DNA of 12,625 bases from Planctomycetia bacterium (GTDB taxonomy: Bacteria > Planctomycetota > Phycisphaerae > Phycisphaerales > UBA1924): assembly GCA_005776545.1 (NCBI GenBank), contig SXOY01000277.1, forward strand, positions 1 through 12,625, in the 5' to 3' direction. Positions within the stretch are counted from its first letter, which is position 1, and each line of letters starts with the position of its first letter. Both the position numbers and the translations under genes were made by a program. Shown here piece after piece: positions 1 through 7,557 of the stretch. The notes beneath the pieces are model-generated. The model made no database searches, had not been told where the DNA came from, and saw only the letters and a list, made by a program, of their open reading frames with translations.

Positions 1-780
1 CTGTGCCCCAGGATTACGCGCGGTTCCCGGATTCGATGTCACTGTTCCAGCTAATCCCTGATCCACATAAAACCTGCGGTTGTTTGCATCAACACGATTC
101 GTGACTGTCCCCGCCGGAATATTCGCCGCATTTCCGACATCTGCTGGCTGGCGAATGTACTGGAGATTTGTCTCGTGCGCAATGTCGACAAGTGCTACCA
201 GGTCGCCGCGTTCACGGTCATATCGTGCGCCGCCTGGATTCTCCGACTGGTAATACCCCGCTGCAATACCGTTATGGAAATCTCCCCAATCATCGGTCGG
301 AAGTTTGTCGCGAAGTGGCGCTGGCAGCGGCCCCATCCAAAATCCCGGATAGCCCCCGCGTGTCTGAAATCCAGAACTGGTCTGTCGCGATCCATTATGA
401 TTCAAGATCGTGTCAACGTACACCAATCCATTGGCCTGGTGAAATTCCTGAACAACAGCTCTGAAGTACTGCTCCGTTCCGTATGCAGTCTGCGCGCCAG
501 GCTTTCCAAGATCGAAACGATCCCACACGTCATAGCCCGCACTGTCGCTGTTCCCGCTCGGTTCGATCCCAGATCGCGAAACCGGCGGCACCCAACTCGC
601 CCCATAGCCCGCAACAAAATAATCCGGCATCCGTCGTTCCATGTCAGTCCACTTGCACTCAAACCACTGCAAAATGACAGGATTCTCCTGTGCCGCGGCG
701 ATGCTGCACATGCCCGCTGTCAGCACAATCGCTAGCACCGATAGACTGTTGGTTGAACTCGAGTTTCCTTCGCAACGCAT
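1..780 (-). CDS. Secreted GH13 alpha-amylase, N-terminal part (cut by window edge)
   Basis: The - strand is open without a stop from the ATG at 780 to base 1, giving 260 residues; the C-terminus lies outside the window. The protein should be exported and cleave internal alpha-1,4 bonds of starch or glycogen. Residues 1-30 form a signal peptide with a likely cut after SIAAA, before QENP. The mature part begins VILQWFECKWTDMERRMPDY, then ASWVPPVSRS and GYDVWDRFDLG, the usual first beta strands and loops of an amylase barrel. YVDTILNHNG (residues 121-130; D123, N127, H128) is conserved region I. The catalytic Asp/Glu/Asp of regions II-IV would lie beyond the edge, so activity cannot be confirmed. 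GGGAG lies 6 bases before the ATG and supports this start. It is divergent from the GH31 gene, which suggests a shared alpha-glucan role. Confidence 0.9.
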   Translation of the reverse strand, partial: MRCEGNSSSTNSLSVLAIVLTAGMCSIAAAQENPVILQWFECKWTDMERRMPDYFVAGYGASWVPPVSRSGIEPSGNSDSAGYDVWDRFDLGKPGAQTAYGTEQYFRAVVQEFHQANGLVYVDTILNHNGSRQTSSGFQTRGGYPGFWMGPLPAPLRDKLPTDDWGDFHNGIAAGYYQSENPGGARYDRERGDLVALVDIAHETNLQYIRQPADVGNAANIPAGTVTNRVDANNRRFYVDQGLAGTVTSNPGTARNPGAQ

Positions 781-793
781 TCCGTACTCCCAA

Positions 794-822
794 TTGACCT
801 ATGCCAATACGCCCGATAACAT
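794..822 (+). promoter_or_regulatory. Candidate sigma-70-type promoter for the GH31 gene, with dyad over the -10
   Basis: TTGACC (794-799) and TAACAT (817-822) are separated by 17 bases. They match five and four of six consensus positions. The inverted repeat CCGAT-AAC-ATCGG (813-825) sits directly on the -10, where a repressor could act. The leader to the ATG at 1082 would be about 250 bases, which is long, and such matches occur by chance, so this is tentative. Confidence 0.28.
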
Positions 823-861
823 CGGAGGCTGCCGGCGCACATACCGCGCCAACAGGACTGG

Positions 862-890
862 AGTATCTCAGATGCACACCTCCAGATCAA
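862..890 (-). promoter_or_regulatory. Candidate sigma-70-type promoter for the alpha-amylase gene
   Basis: Read on the - strand, TTGATC (890-885) and GATACT (867-862) are 17 bases apart, each matching four of six consensus positions. The start of transcription would be near 855, about 75 bases before the ATG. The inverted arms CTGGAG (858-863) and CTCCAG (880-885) overlap both elements, so a dimeric regulator could bind here. Promoters of this phylum are poorly known; the call is tentative. Confidence 0.3.
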
Positions 891-936
891 AGTTAATCTT
901 TGCAAATCAACGGATATTACAGCCCATAACAACGCC

Positions 937-950
937 CGAGTTCAAACTCG
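937..950. promoter_or_regulatory. Operator-like palindrome upstream of GH31 gene
   Basis: CGAGTT-CA-AACTCG is a perfect inverted repeat of 6-base arms with a 2-base centre. It lies in the GH31 leader, 131 bases before the start codon. It could be a repressor site; nothing else in the window has the same sequence. Confidence 0.3.
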
Positions 951-1081
951 CCAAACCAAGAACCAAAACTGGGCTTGCGCGTCAAATTCCTCCGACTTAG
1001 ATCACGAACAATGTGCGAACTATCATCGGAACAGAACAGTCCGCTCCATTCGCGGCGGCAATTCAAAGGACCAGTCCTCTC

Positions 1082-3313
1082 ATGCAAACCAAAATGGTAT
1101 TAATCGGTGTTCTTATGACGACCTTTGGCTTTACAAGTCTTGCCGCCGCTGGCCCAATGGTGGCAGAAACCTTGAGCAAGGGAATCACTCGATTCTACAA
1201 AGACACCGATGCCCAGCGACTCGCTCTTCCATCGCTCGCATTAGAAAAGCCTGTTACAGGCAGCGCAACCGATGCAGACAAGGCAGCACTCAAGCCAGAG
1301 TATTCTGAAGTCGAACTTCGCACTCGCGCTGTGATTTCAATTCCCGAGGGCACTTCACTTTACGGAACCGGCGAAGTTGCAGGCCCGCTCCTTCGCAACG
1401 GTCGAACGGTCAGCACCTGGAACACCGATGCGTACGGCTATCAAGATGATGCTCCCTCGCTCTACCAGTCCCACCCCTGGGTCCTGGGCGTCCGTCCAGA
1501 TGGTTCATCATTTGGCGTTCTCGCCGACACCACCTATCGCTGCGTGATCGACCTGACAAAAGACATCACCTTCACTGCAGAGGGGTTCCCATTCCCCGTC
1601 ATCATCATCGAACGCGACAATCCCATGGATGTGGTGAAGGCTCTCGCAGAACTCACCGGCAAGATTCCCATGCCGCCGCGCTGGGCCATCGGCTACCACC
1701 AGTGCCGCTATTCGTACTTCCCAGAAGCTCGAGTTCTGGAAGTCGCCAAGGGCTTCGTCGATAAAAAAATCCCTTGCGATGTCATGTGGATGGATATCGA
1801 CTACATGGACGGTTTCCGGTGCTTCACGTTCAACAAGTCACACTTTCCCGACCCCAAGAAACTCAACTCTCAGCTTGCCTTCGGCGGTTTCAACAACGTC
1901 TGGATGATTGACCCGGGAATCAAAGCAGAAAAAGGCTACTCAATCTACGACCAGTTGATCGCCGGAAATAACGCCGTGTTAAAAAACGATGGCTCCGTAT
2001 ATCAAGGAGACGTCTGGCCTGGCGCGTGTGTGTTCCCGGACTTCACCCGCAAAGAGACCCGCGAATGGTGGTCCACAACCATGGCCGCCTTTGTCAAAGA
2101 CAATCGAATCACCGGCATCTGGAACGACATGAACGAACCAGCGGTGTTCAATGTCAAATCCAAAACTATGCCAGAAGACAATCTCCACCGCCCCGATGCT
2201 GATATTCTGGGACGCCCCGGTGCTGACGCTTCACATGCAAGATTTCATAATGTTTACGGCATGATGATGGTAAAATCTACATTTGATGGCGTCAGTAAGG
2301 GCAACCCCGGCGGACGCCCATTTGTGCTCTCCCGCGCCAACTACATCGGCGGCCAGCGCTACGCCGCAACCTGGACCGGTGATAACAGCGCCAACTGGTA
2401 CCACGTCGATACCTCAGTACCCATGGTGCTCAATCTCTCGCTTTCAGGCATGCCCTTCTGCGGTCCCGACATCGGCGGCTATGCTGGCAATGGCGATGGC
2501 CCGCAATTCGCTCGCTGGATGGGCTTTGGCGCCATGTTCCCGTTCGCACGAGGCCACACCGACAAAGCAAGTGTCAACAAAGAACCCTGGGCATTTGGAC
2601 CAGAAGTTGAGAACACCTGCCGCCAGGCGCTCGAACGGCGCTATCGCCTGCTGCCCTACTACTACACGCTTTTCTGGGAAGCTCATACCACCGGTGCTCC
2701 GATCGCACGCCCCGTTTTCTTCGCTGACCCCAAAGATCCCGCCCTTCGAACCGAAGATGATGCATTCCTCATTGGCGGCGACCTTCTTATCGCGCCCCAG
2801 CTCGTCCCCGATCGTTCCCGTGTGATGACGCTGCCCAAAACCGCATCAGGCCAATCCTGGCGTCAGTTTGATTTTGGCGATGGAAGCAATCAAGACCTTC
2901 CCGCCCTTTACCTCCGCCCCGGCGCAATCGTCCCCACTGGCCTGAGTTTCGAAGATTCCAAAAAAGTCGGAAGCCCGCTCATCGTTCCGCTCACAGCCGA
3001 CATGCCCGTCAATCAGCTCGAAATGCTGGTTGCACTTGATGCCGATGGCAAAGCCGAGGGACACCTGTATAGCGATTACGGCGATGGATGGGAATTCCGC
3101 GACAAGCTTCTATACCGATACGCAACCTACACCGCGACAACTGAGGGAGACAAAGTTGTCGTCAGAGTAACAAAAGAAGATGGAGAGCAAATGCGCATGC
3201 TGCCCAAGGGACGGAAAATCCCCCGCAAGTGTGTCATCCGCCTCTTGCTCGCTGACAAAGAACTTCGCGGCGAAGGTATGGATGGCGACGAAATCACCAT
3301 TAACCTCAAGTAG
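1082..3313 (+). CDS. Secreted GH31 family alpha-glucosidase
   Basis: The 743-residue protein belongs to glycoside hydrolase family 31, retaining enzymes that release glucose from non-reducing ends of alpha-glucans. Numbering from the ATG at 1082: residues 1-24 are a signal peptide (cut after SLAAA), so it is exported. The beta-sandwich N-domain carries SLYGTGEVAGPL. The barrel carries VMWMDIDYMDGFRCFTFN, then GIWNDMNEP with D349 as nucleophile, WTGDNSANW with D434 as acid/base, and CGPDIGGYAGNGDG. C-terminal beta domains follow (LYLRPGAIVP, then HLYSDYGDGWEF). Family length and all catalytic motifs are intact. The start at 1082 is preferred because AAAGGA lies 11 bases upstream and the signal peptide begins there; a GTG at 1013 would add 23 residues. 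Substrate is most likely maltose or malto-oligosaccharides, but GH31 also includes alpha-xylosidases and others. Confidence 0.92.
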   Translation: MQTKMVLIGVLMTTFGFTSLAAAGPMVAETLSKGITRFYKDTDAQRLALPSLALEKPVTGSATDADKAALKPEYSEVELRTRAVISIPEGTSLYGTGEVAGPLLRNGRTVSTWNTDAYGYQDDAPSLYQSHPWVLGVRPDGSSFGVLADTTYRCVIDLTKDITFTAEGFPFPVIIIERDNPMDVVKALAELTGKIPMPPRWAIGYHQCRYSYFPEARVLEVAKGFVDKKIPCDVMWMDIDYMDGFRCFTFNKSHFPDPKKLNSQLAFGGFNNVWMIDPGIKAEKGYSIYDQLIAGNNAVLKNDGSVYQGDVWPGACVFPDFTRKETREWWSTTMAAFVKDNRITGIWNDMNEPAVFNVKSKTMPEDNLHRPDADILGRPGADASHARFHNVYGMMMVKSTFDGVSKGNPGGRPFVLSRANYIGGQRYAATWTGDNSANWYHVDTSVPMVLNLSLSGMPFCGPDIGGYAGNGDGPQFARWMGFGAMFPFARGHTDKASVNKEPWAFGPEVENTCRQALERRYRLLPYYYTLFWEAHTTGAPIARPVFFADPKDPALRTEDDAFLIGGDLLIAPQLVPDRSRVMTLPKTASGQSWRQFDFGDGSNQDLPALYLRPGAIVPTGLSFEDSKKVGSPLIVPLTADMPVNQLEMLVALDADGKAEGHLYSDYGDGWEFRDKLLYRYATYTATTEGDKVVVRVTKEDGEQMRMLPKGRKIPRKCVIRLLLADKELRGEGMDGDEITINLK

Positions 3314-3336
3314 CTCTTCAACCTGATGAAACTTTG

Positions 3337-3374
3337 CGGGCCACTCCGATCTCGGGGTGGCCCGAGTTGTTTTT
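3337..3374 (+). terminator. Intrinsic terminator after the GH31 gene
   Basis: CGGGCCACTCC (3337-3347) pairs with GGGGTGGCCCG (3354-3364) through one G-U wobble around a 6-base loop. It is followed by the T-rich run TTGTTTTT. It begins 24 bases after the GH31 stop and ends just before the stop of the convergent ATPase gene. On the - strand the hairpin lacks a good T-tract. Confidence 0.85.
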
Positions 3375-3376
3375 GC

Positions 3377-4900
3377 TCACACACTCTTGGTCGCCAGATT
3401 CATAATATTAGTCTGAGTCATTTGATCGCCGACCAACTCACCTGCAAGCCAACCCGCGTTCATCACCAGAATTCGGTCCGAAATCGCCAGCAACTCCGGC
3501 ATCTCACTCGACACCACCAACACCGCAGCGCCCTCATCCGCCGCCTGACGGATCAGCTTGTGTACCTCAGTCTTTGTACCAATATCAATTCCGCGTGTCG
3601 GCTCATCCAGCAGCAGCACCTTAGTAGATTTTCCCATCCACCTTGCCAGCAACAATTTCTGTTGATTGCCGCCAGACAACTCGCCCGGCCGCGAGGCGGT
3701 CGACGCCGTCTTAACGCGGAAATTACCGATCTTTTCCCCCACCGTCGCCCGTTCCCGCCCCATCGATCGCAATCCCAGAAGACCCGCCAGCCGATGCATG
3801 AACGGCATCACAATGTTCTCATCCACACCCATCTCAAAGAACAGCCCTTGCAACTTTCGATCTTCCGGAACATAGCCCACGCCCGCCGCAATCATGGATC
3901 GCGAATCGCCGACCGCGAGTTTTTTCCCATGCACACAGATCCCGCCACTCGCCTGGGAATCCAGCCCGAAAATAGCATCAAGCACTTCGCTTCTGCCACT
4001 CCCGACCAGGCCGCCAATTCCCACGATTTCACCGCGATTCACTTTCAGTGAAATTCCATTGAGTTTGCCAGCCGATTTCAAATCCTTCACTTCCAGACTC
4101 GCAGGATCACTTGCAGCCGGAGGCACCCTCTTTTCTCCAACCTCGACTTTTCGACCAATCATCTGCTCAACCAGCGTGGCCTCGTTGATTTCCTTCACAA
4201 CGCTCGTTGCCACAAATTTCCCATCCCGCAAAACCGTAACGCGATCGCACACCGCAAATATTTCGCCCAATCGATGACTGACATACACGCACGTAATTCC
4301 ATCTGCCGCCAAGCGCCTAATAATCGCGAGCAAGCGGTCGGTCTCCGCCACCGAAAGTGAACTTGTTGGCTCATCAAAAACAATCAACTTCGGTTTACCG
4401 CCGTGCGACTGTCCCTCATCGAGACTGCTGGCAATCTGAACAATCTGGCGTCGCCCGGGTGTGAGTGATCCCAGATCTGCTGTCACATCAATTCCAGGTT
4501 CCAGAGCATGCACCAGGCGTTCTGCTCTCAACCGCATCGCCTTGAAATCCACAAAACCAAACGCGTTCCGCGGCAGGTTGTGCAGACTCAGATTCTCCGC
4601 AACCGTCAAATTGGGACACTGTGCAAGTTCCTGATGAACGATCCGCACTCCCGCCGCAAACGCGGCATCGATCGACCCTGATTCAATCACACTTCCTTGC
4701 AGCGAAATCTCACCACTGTCCTGCTTGTGAAGCCCTGCTATCACCTTGCCCAGGGTGCTTTTCCCGGCCCCGTTTTCGCCCATGAGCGCATGCACTTCCC
4801 CAGCGCGAAACGACACCGTGACATTATCCAGAGCCTGTGTAATTCCAAATCGCTTGGAAATCCCCCGTGCGGCAAGCAAAATGTCAACGTCGTCAGCCAT
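3377..4900 (-). CDS. Sugar ABC importer ATPase, two fused ABC domains (RbsA/MglA/XylG type)
   Basis: The 507-residue cytoplasmic protein carries two ABC domains in one chain, the arrangement of CUT2 (ribose/galactose/xylose-type) importers. It hydrolyses ATP to drive uptake through the permease encoded upstream. Domain 1 has Walker A GENGAGKST (residues 41-49), LTPGRRQ as signature, Walker B LIVFDEP (172-178) and switch His in VSHR (H209). Domain 2 has the degenerate Walker A GLVGSGRSE, where Arg replaces Lys, with a canonical signature LSGGNQQ (408-414), Walker B LLLDEP and VVSSE in place of the switch His. One degenerate and one good site is normal for the family. The ATG at 4900 is chosen because GGAAGGA lies just upstream; an upstream TTG overlaps that ribosome-binding site. 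It is the last gene of the transporter unit. Confidence 0.93.
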   Translation of the reverse strand: MADDVDILLAARGISKRFGITQALDNVTVSFRAGEVHALMGENGAGKSTLGKVIAGLHKQDSGEISLQGSVIESGSIDAAFAAGVRIVHQELAQCPNLTVAENLSLHNLPRNAFGFVDFKAMRLRAERLVHALEPGIDVTADLGSLTPGRRQIVQIASSLDEGQSHGGKPKLIVFDEPTSSLSVAETDRLLAIIRRLAADGITCVYVSHRLGEIFAVCDRVTVLRDGKFVATSVVKEINEATLVEQMIGRKVEVGEKRVPPAASDPASLEVKDLKSAGKLNGISLKVNRGEIVGIGGLVGSGRSEVLDAIFGLDSQASGGICVHGKKLAVGDSRSMIAAGVGYVPEDRKLQGLFFEMGVDENIVMPFMHRLAGLLGLRSMGRERATVGEKIGNFRVKTASTASRPGELSGGNQQKLLLARWMGKSTKVLLLDEPTRGIDIGTKTEVHKLIRQAADEGAAVLVVSSEMPELLAISDRILVMNAGWLAGELVGDQMTQTNIMNLATKSV

Positions 4901-4903
4901 GCG

Positions 4904-4910
4904 TCCTTCC
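4904..4910 (-). promoter_or_regulatory. Ribosome-binding site deciding the ATPase start
   Basis: GGAAGGA ends 3 bases before the ATG at 4900. The alternative in-frame TTG at 4912 lies inside the same stretch and could not use it, so the shorter protein is preferred. Confidence 0.7.
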
Positions 4911-4938
4911 AATAAATCTCTGATCAGAAACAGGGGCC

Positions 4939-4968
4939 AAAAACAGGGTCGGAGCTTTCGCCCCGACC
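4939..4968 (-). terminator. Hairpin with T-tract between binding-protein and ATPase genes (leaky terminator or RNA stabiliser)
   Basis: Read on the - strand, GGTCGGGGC, loop GAAA, and GCTCCGACC form a 9-pair stem with one G-U wobble, followed by CTG and five T. It lies 18 bases after the binding-protein stop and about 40 bases before the ATPase start, inside one transcription unit. Partial termination or 3'-end protection here would give more binding protein than ATPase, a common need in ABC importers. That role is inference. Confidence 0.65.
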
Positions 4969-4986
4969 TGCATGTGCGTCTTGCAA

Positions 4987-6084
4987 TTACTTCTTCTTAC
5001 CCAGCCACTTGTCCCACTGCCCTTCATATTCATTAACATTCTCTTTGGTCACACGCACTGGTTCAAACGTGGTGATGACCTTTGCGGGCGACTTCCCGCC
5101 ATGCACCTTATCAACGAGCATCGACACGGTCTCATAGCCCCACTCATAGCACTTCTGCCCGAGCAACACCTGCACCTGGCCGTTCTTCACATACGCCAGT
5201 TCCTGCGGCAGCGTATCTACTGAAACCACCTTGGCCACCGGAGCAATCTTGTCCAGTGCATTCGCGGTAAAGAGCGGCCAGCCACCCACCATCACCCAGC
5301 CATTGATATCAGGATTGGCCTGCTGCACTTGCTCGAGCTTTGCCACCGCTTCCGGTGCTGTCTCGCCGTGGTAGTACTTGTCCTTGATCTTCACATTTGG
5401 AAAATCCTTCAACCCATCAACCACGCCGCGGATGCGGTTCTGAAGATTGGGGGCATTCTGATTGCCACCGAGAATTGCAACCGTGCCTTTGCTACCAAGC
5501 TGTCCAGCGATTTCTTTCGCGAGCAGCTTGCCGCAGTTGTAATCATCCATGCCGTAATACGCCAGACGCTTGGAATCTGGTGCATCCGAATCAAAAGTAA
5601 TGGTTGGAACTCCCTTATCCGCGGCGGCATTGATCGCACTCGTCAGCACTTTTGCATCAGTGCACGACAGTGAAATGCCGTTCACTCCGGCAGCAACCAA
5701 TTGCTCAACAAACTGCGCCTGTTGCTGTGCATCTTCGCTTGTGGGTGTTCGCCAGTTGATACTGATATCAACACCGAGTTTTGCAGACAGGTCCTTCGCC
5801 GCATCGACAGCTCCGGTATGCGCTGCTTGGAAAACTGGATTGCTCTGACTCTTTGCAATCACACCGATGACATACGACTTCTTGGCATCTGTCGCCGTCG
5901 GAGCCGGCGCAGTAGTCGCCGCTGTCTCAGGAGGCGCAACCTTGGGTCCACCTGCCGCCGGCCCACTTGCTGCCGGAGCTGACGGGGCGGCCGGTGCCGG
6001 TGCCTTTTTGTCATCACAGCCACCCAGGAACATCGCGCCCATGGTCGCGACCGCGGCAAGCAAAATCTTATTTCTCAGTTTCAT
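4987..6084 (-). CDS. Periplasmic sugar-binding lipoprotein (type 1 binding fold, ribose/xylose-like)
   Basis: The 365-residue protein captures the sugar for the ABC importer. The start at 6084 gives a lipoprotein signal, MKLRNKILLAAVATMGAMF followed by lipobox LGGC with C23 as the lipidated residue. A 40-residue Ala/Pro-rich tether follows. From about residue 70 comes a type 1 periplasmic binding fold: YVIGVIAKSQSNPVFQAAHT, SEDAQQQAQFVEQLVAAG, GVPTITFDSD, YYGMDDYNCGKLLAKEI, GTVAILGGNQNAPNLQNRI and VVSVDTLPQELAYVKNGQV. These resemble CUT2 binding proteins for monosaccharides; the exact ligand cannot be read. GGAGA lies 8 bases before the ATG. The reading frame stays open back to an ATG at 6183 that overlaps the permease stop, but that start would bury the signal peptide. 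Asp follows the lipid Cys, which in enterobacteria retains lipoproteins in the inner membrane. Confidence 0.92.
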   Translation of the reverse strand: MKLRNKILLAAVATMGAMFLGGCDDKKAPAPAAPSAPAASGPAAGGPKVAPPETAATTAPAPTATDAKKSYVIGVIAKSQSNPVFQAAHTGAVDAAKDLSAKLGVDISINWRTPTSEDAQQQAQFVEQLVAAGVNGISLSCTDAKVLTSAINAAADKGVPTITFDSDAPDSKRLAYYGMDDYNCGKLLAKEIAGQLGSKGTVAILGGNQNAPNLQNRIRGVVDGLKDFPNVKIKDKYYHGETAPEAVAKLEQVQQANPDINGWVMVGGWPLFTANALDKIAPVAKVVSVDTLPQELAYVKNGQVQVLLGQKCYEWGYETVSMLVDKVHGGKSPAKVITTFEPVRVTKENVNEYEGQWDKWLGKKK

Positions 6085-6179
6085 ACACCAATTCTCCATT
6101 TTGAAGGGCCTCTCCGACCAATGTCGTTGAACCCAAGTTGTGAACCTGATCGTACCGACACTTTCGCCTGTCCGCCGAA

Positions 6180-7490
6180 TCACCGAACCTGCCGACCACC
6201 AAGACGTGTCTTAGTCTGATCGAGCACCACGGCGGCAATAATTGCCGCTCCCATCACGATCTGCGTATAGCTCTGCGGAATATCCAGGATGATCATCCCG
6301 TTATTGATCAACTCCACAATGATCGCACCCAGCACCGCGCCAAATGCCGATCCGCGTCCACCCGAAAGCGATGCCCCGCCAATGACCGCCGCAGCAATCA
6401 CCCGCAATTCGTAGCCGCGACCAGAATCCGGTGCGGCGGCACCAAAGTAACCAATCGAAACACAGGCAGATAGACCTGCCAACAGCCCCATCAAGGCATA
6501 GGCAATGATCTTCACTTTCCCAACTGATATCCCCGCGTATTTGGCCGCGACTTCGTTACCGCCAATAGCCATGACCTGTCGACCCAGCACGGTAGAAGTC
6601 AAAAGCCCAGTTCCCAAAAGTCCCACAAGAACCATGGTCGCCAGTGGCGCGGGATACAAACCCAATGCCTCGGCTTTAAAGAAGCCTGTTGTGAACGCTG
6701 ATGGCAACCCCGATATCGATTGACCTTGCGTGACAACAAACACAATTCCTGAATACGCCGACATCATTCCCAGCGAAATGATAAATGGATGCACGCGAAG
6801 CCCCACAATAAGTGCACCGTTAAACGCCCCCATTGCCGAGCCGACTACGCCCGAAACCAGGAGTCCTAAGCCAAGTGACGACACCAAGCTCGCCGACTGA
6901 GGATTATCACCTTGCAGACGCTGAAGCGCCATCGCGGCGAGAATTCCACACAGACCGTAGATCGATCCCACAGAAAGATCGATGCCACCCATTGCGATAA
7001 TGGCAGTCATTCCAACAGCCATAATCGCAATGTAGCTTGCAGCATTCAAAACACTCGCGAGATTCCCCAGATCAAGAAACTTGTTGACAGACTTCACCAG
7101 AATCAGTCTGGTTGTCTCGCCAGTCACCAGCCTTGCCTGTGGGAAAAAATGCGCCTTCCCATCCACAAGCACGACAACGCCATCACCGGAATATGCACGA
7201 TCAAGAACAGCGCCGCCGGGCGCAGGACTCGACAAGTTTGCAATTGTCGCCGCCGCATCACCCGCCTGAACCACTTCAATCACCGATGCGGAAAGTTCGC
7301 TTGCCTTACTCGCGCCAGCAAGTTCAACCGGAAACTGCGCAAGTTTCTGACCACCCCGAAAGGTAAGCAGGATCGCAATCATCGCGATCACCAATAGCAG
7401 GCCAGTTTCCTGCACCAACAGCAATCGCTTGAGCCATGATTGTTTCGGACCGACACCGAGCGCATCGGGCAGATTCTTAACTTCACCCAC
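6180..7490 (-). CDS. Sugar ABC transporter permease (RbsC type) with a large extra loop
   Basis: The 436-residue membrane protein forms the channel of the CUT2 importer, presumably as a homodimer because it is the only permease gene here. TM1 spans about residues 24-44. The conserved permease core starts at about 143: NLASVLNAASYIAIMAVG, TAIIAMGGIDLSVGSIYGL, GAFNGALIVGLRVHPFIISL, the ATPase-contact loop GGNEVAAKYAGISVGKVKI (310-328), and VIAAAVIGGASLSGGRGSAF. RbsC-type permeases are usually about 320-340 residues; the excess is a segment of roughly 93 residues (45-137) between TM1 and TM2, hydrophilic and partly beta-like (GDGVVVLVDGKAHFFPQARL), probably extracytoplasmic. The start is GTG at 7490 with GAAGGG 8 bases upstream; no internal Met precedes TM1. 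It lies 67 bases after the prepilin-like gene and 95 before the binding-protein gene, same strand. Confidence 0.92.
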   Translation of the reverse strand: MGEVKNLPDALGVGPKQSWLKRLLLVQETGLLLVIAMIAILLTFRGGQKLAQFPVELAGASKASELSASVIEVVQAGDAAATIANLSSPAPGGAVLDRAYSGDGVVVLVDGKAHFFPQARLVTGETTRLILVKSVNKFLDLGNLASVLNAASYIAIMAVGMTAIIAMGGIDLSVGSIYGLCGILAAMALQRLQGDNPQSASLVSSLGLGLLVSGVVGSAMGAFNGALIVGLRVHPFIISLGMMSAYSGIVFVVTQGQSISGLPSAFTTGFFKAEALGLYPAPLATMVLVGLLGTGLLTSTVLGRQVMAIGGNEVAAKYAGISVGKVKIIAYALMGLLAGLSACVSIGYFGAAAPDSGRGYELRVIAAAVIGGASLSGGRGSAFGAVLGAIIVELINNGMIILDIPQSYTQIVMGAAIIAAVVLDQTKTRLGGRQVR

Positions 7491-7522
7491 GAATCGTTCC
7501 CTTCAAAACAGTCGCCGAGTGT

Positions 7523-7536
7523 AGCCGATTTCGGCT
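7523..7536. repeat. Short palindrome between prepilin-like and permease genes
   Basis: AGCCGA-TT-TCGGCT is a perfect inverted repeat in the 67-base gap between two co-directional genes. As RNA it could form only a small 5-pair hairpin, and the nearest T-run on the - strand is about 13 bases further on. It may be a protein site or a weak processing or attenuation signal. No function can be assigned. Confidence 0.35.
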
Positions 7537-7557
7537 CCGGCTGCTCTGCCCCGGGCC

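Larger units (their letters stand above)
781..1081. other. Divergent intergenic region between amylase and GH31 genes
   Basis: These 301 bases separate two diverging glycoside hydrolase genes and hold no convincing gene. They contain candidate promoters for each direction and several short inverted repeats, listed separately. An in-frame upstream GTG at 1013 could extend the GH31 gene, but it has no Shine-Dalgarno sequence and would bury the signal peptide. Confidence 0.7.

Noticed and set aside
168..735. Open frames on the + strand in the first 735 bases
   Set aside because: They are antisense to a clear alpha-amylase with signal peptide and region I motif, and their translations have no protein-like features.
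1013..1081. GTG start at 1013 for the GH31 gene
   Set aside because: No ribosome-binding site precedes it and it would add 23 residues before the signal peptide.
6085..6183. Upstream ATG at 6183 for the binding lipoprotein, overlapping the permease stop as ATGA
   Set aside because: It would put 33 polar residues before the lipoprotein signal. The ATG at 6084 has a good ribosome-binding site and gives a normal signal peptide.
3377..7490. Maltodextrin (MalEFGK-type, CUT1) transporter, expected beside amylase genes
   Set aside because: The fused double ATPase, single RbsC-type permease and type 1 binding protein are CUT2 features; there is no second permease and no MalE-like protein.
7491..7557. 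Terminator between the prepilin-like and permease genes
   Set aside because: The palindrome there gives only a 5-pair hairpin and the nearest T-run on the - strand is about 13 bases beyond the stem.
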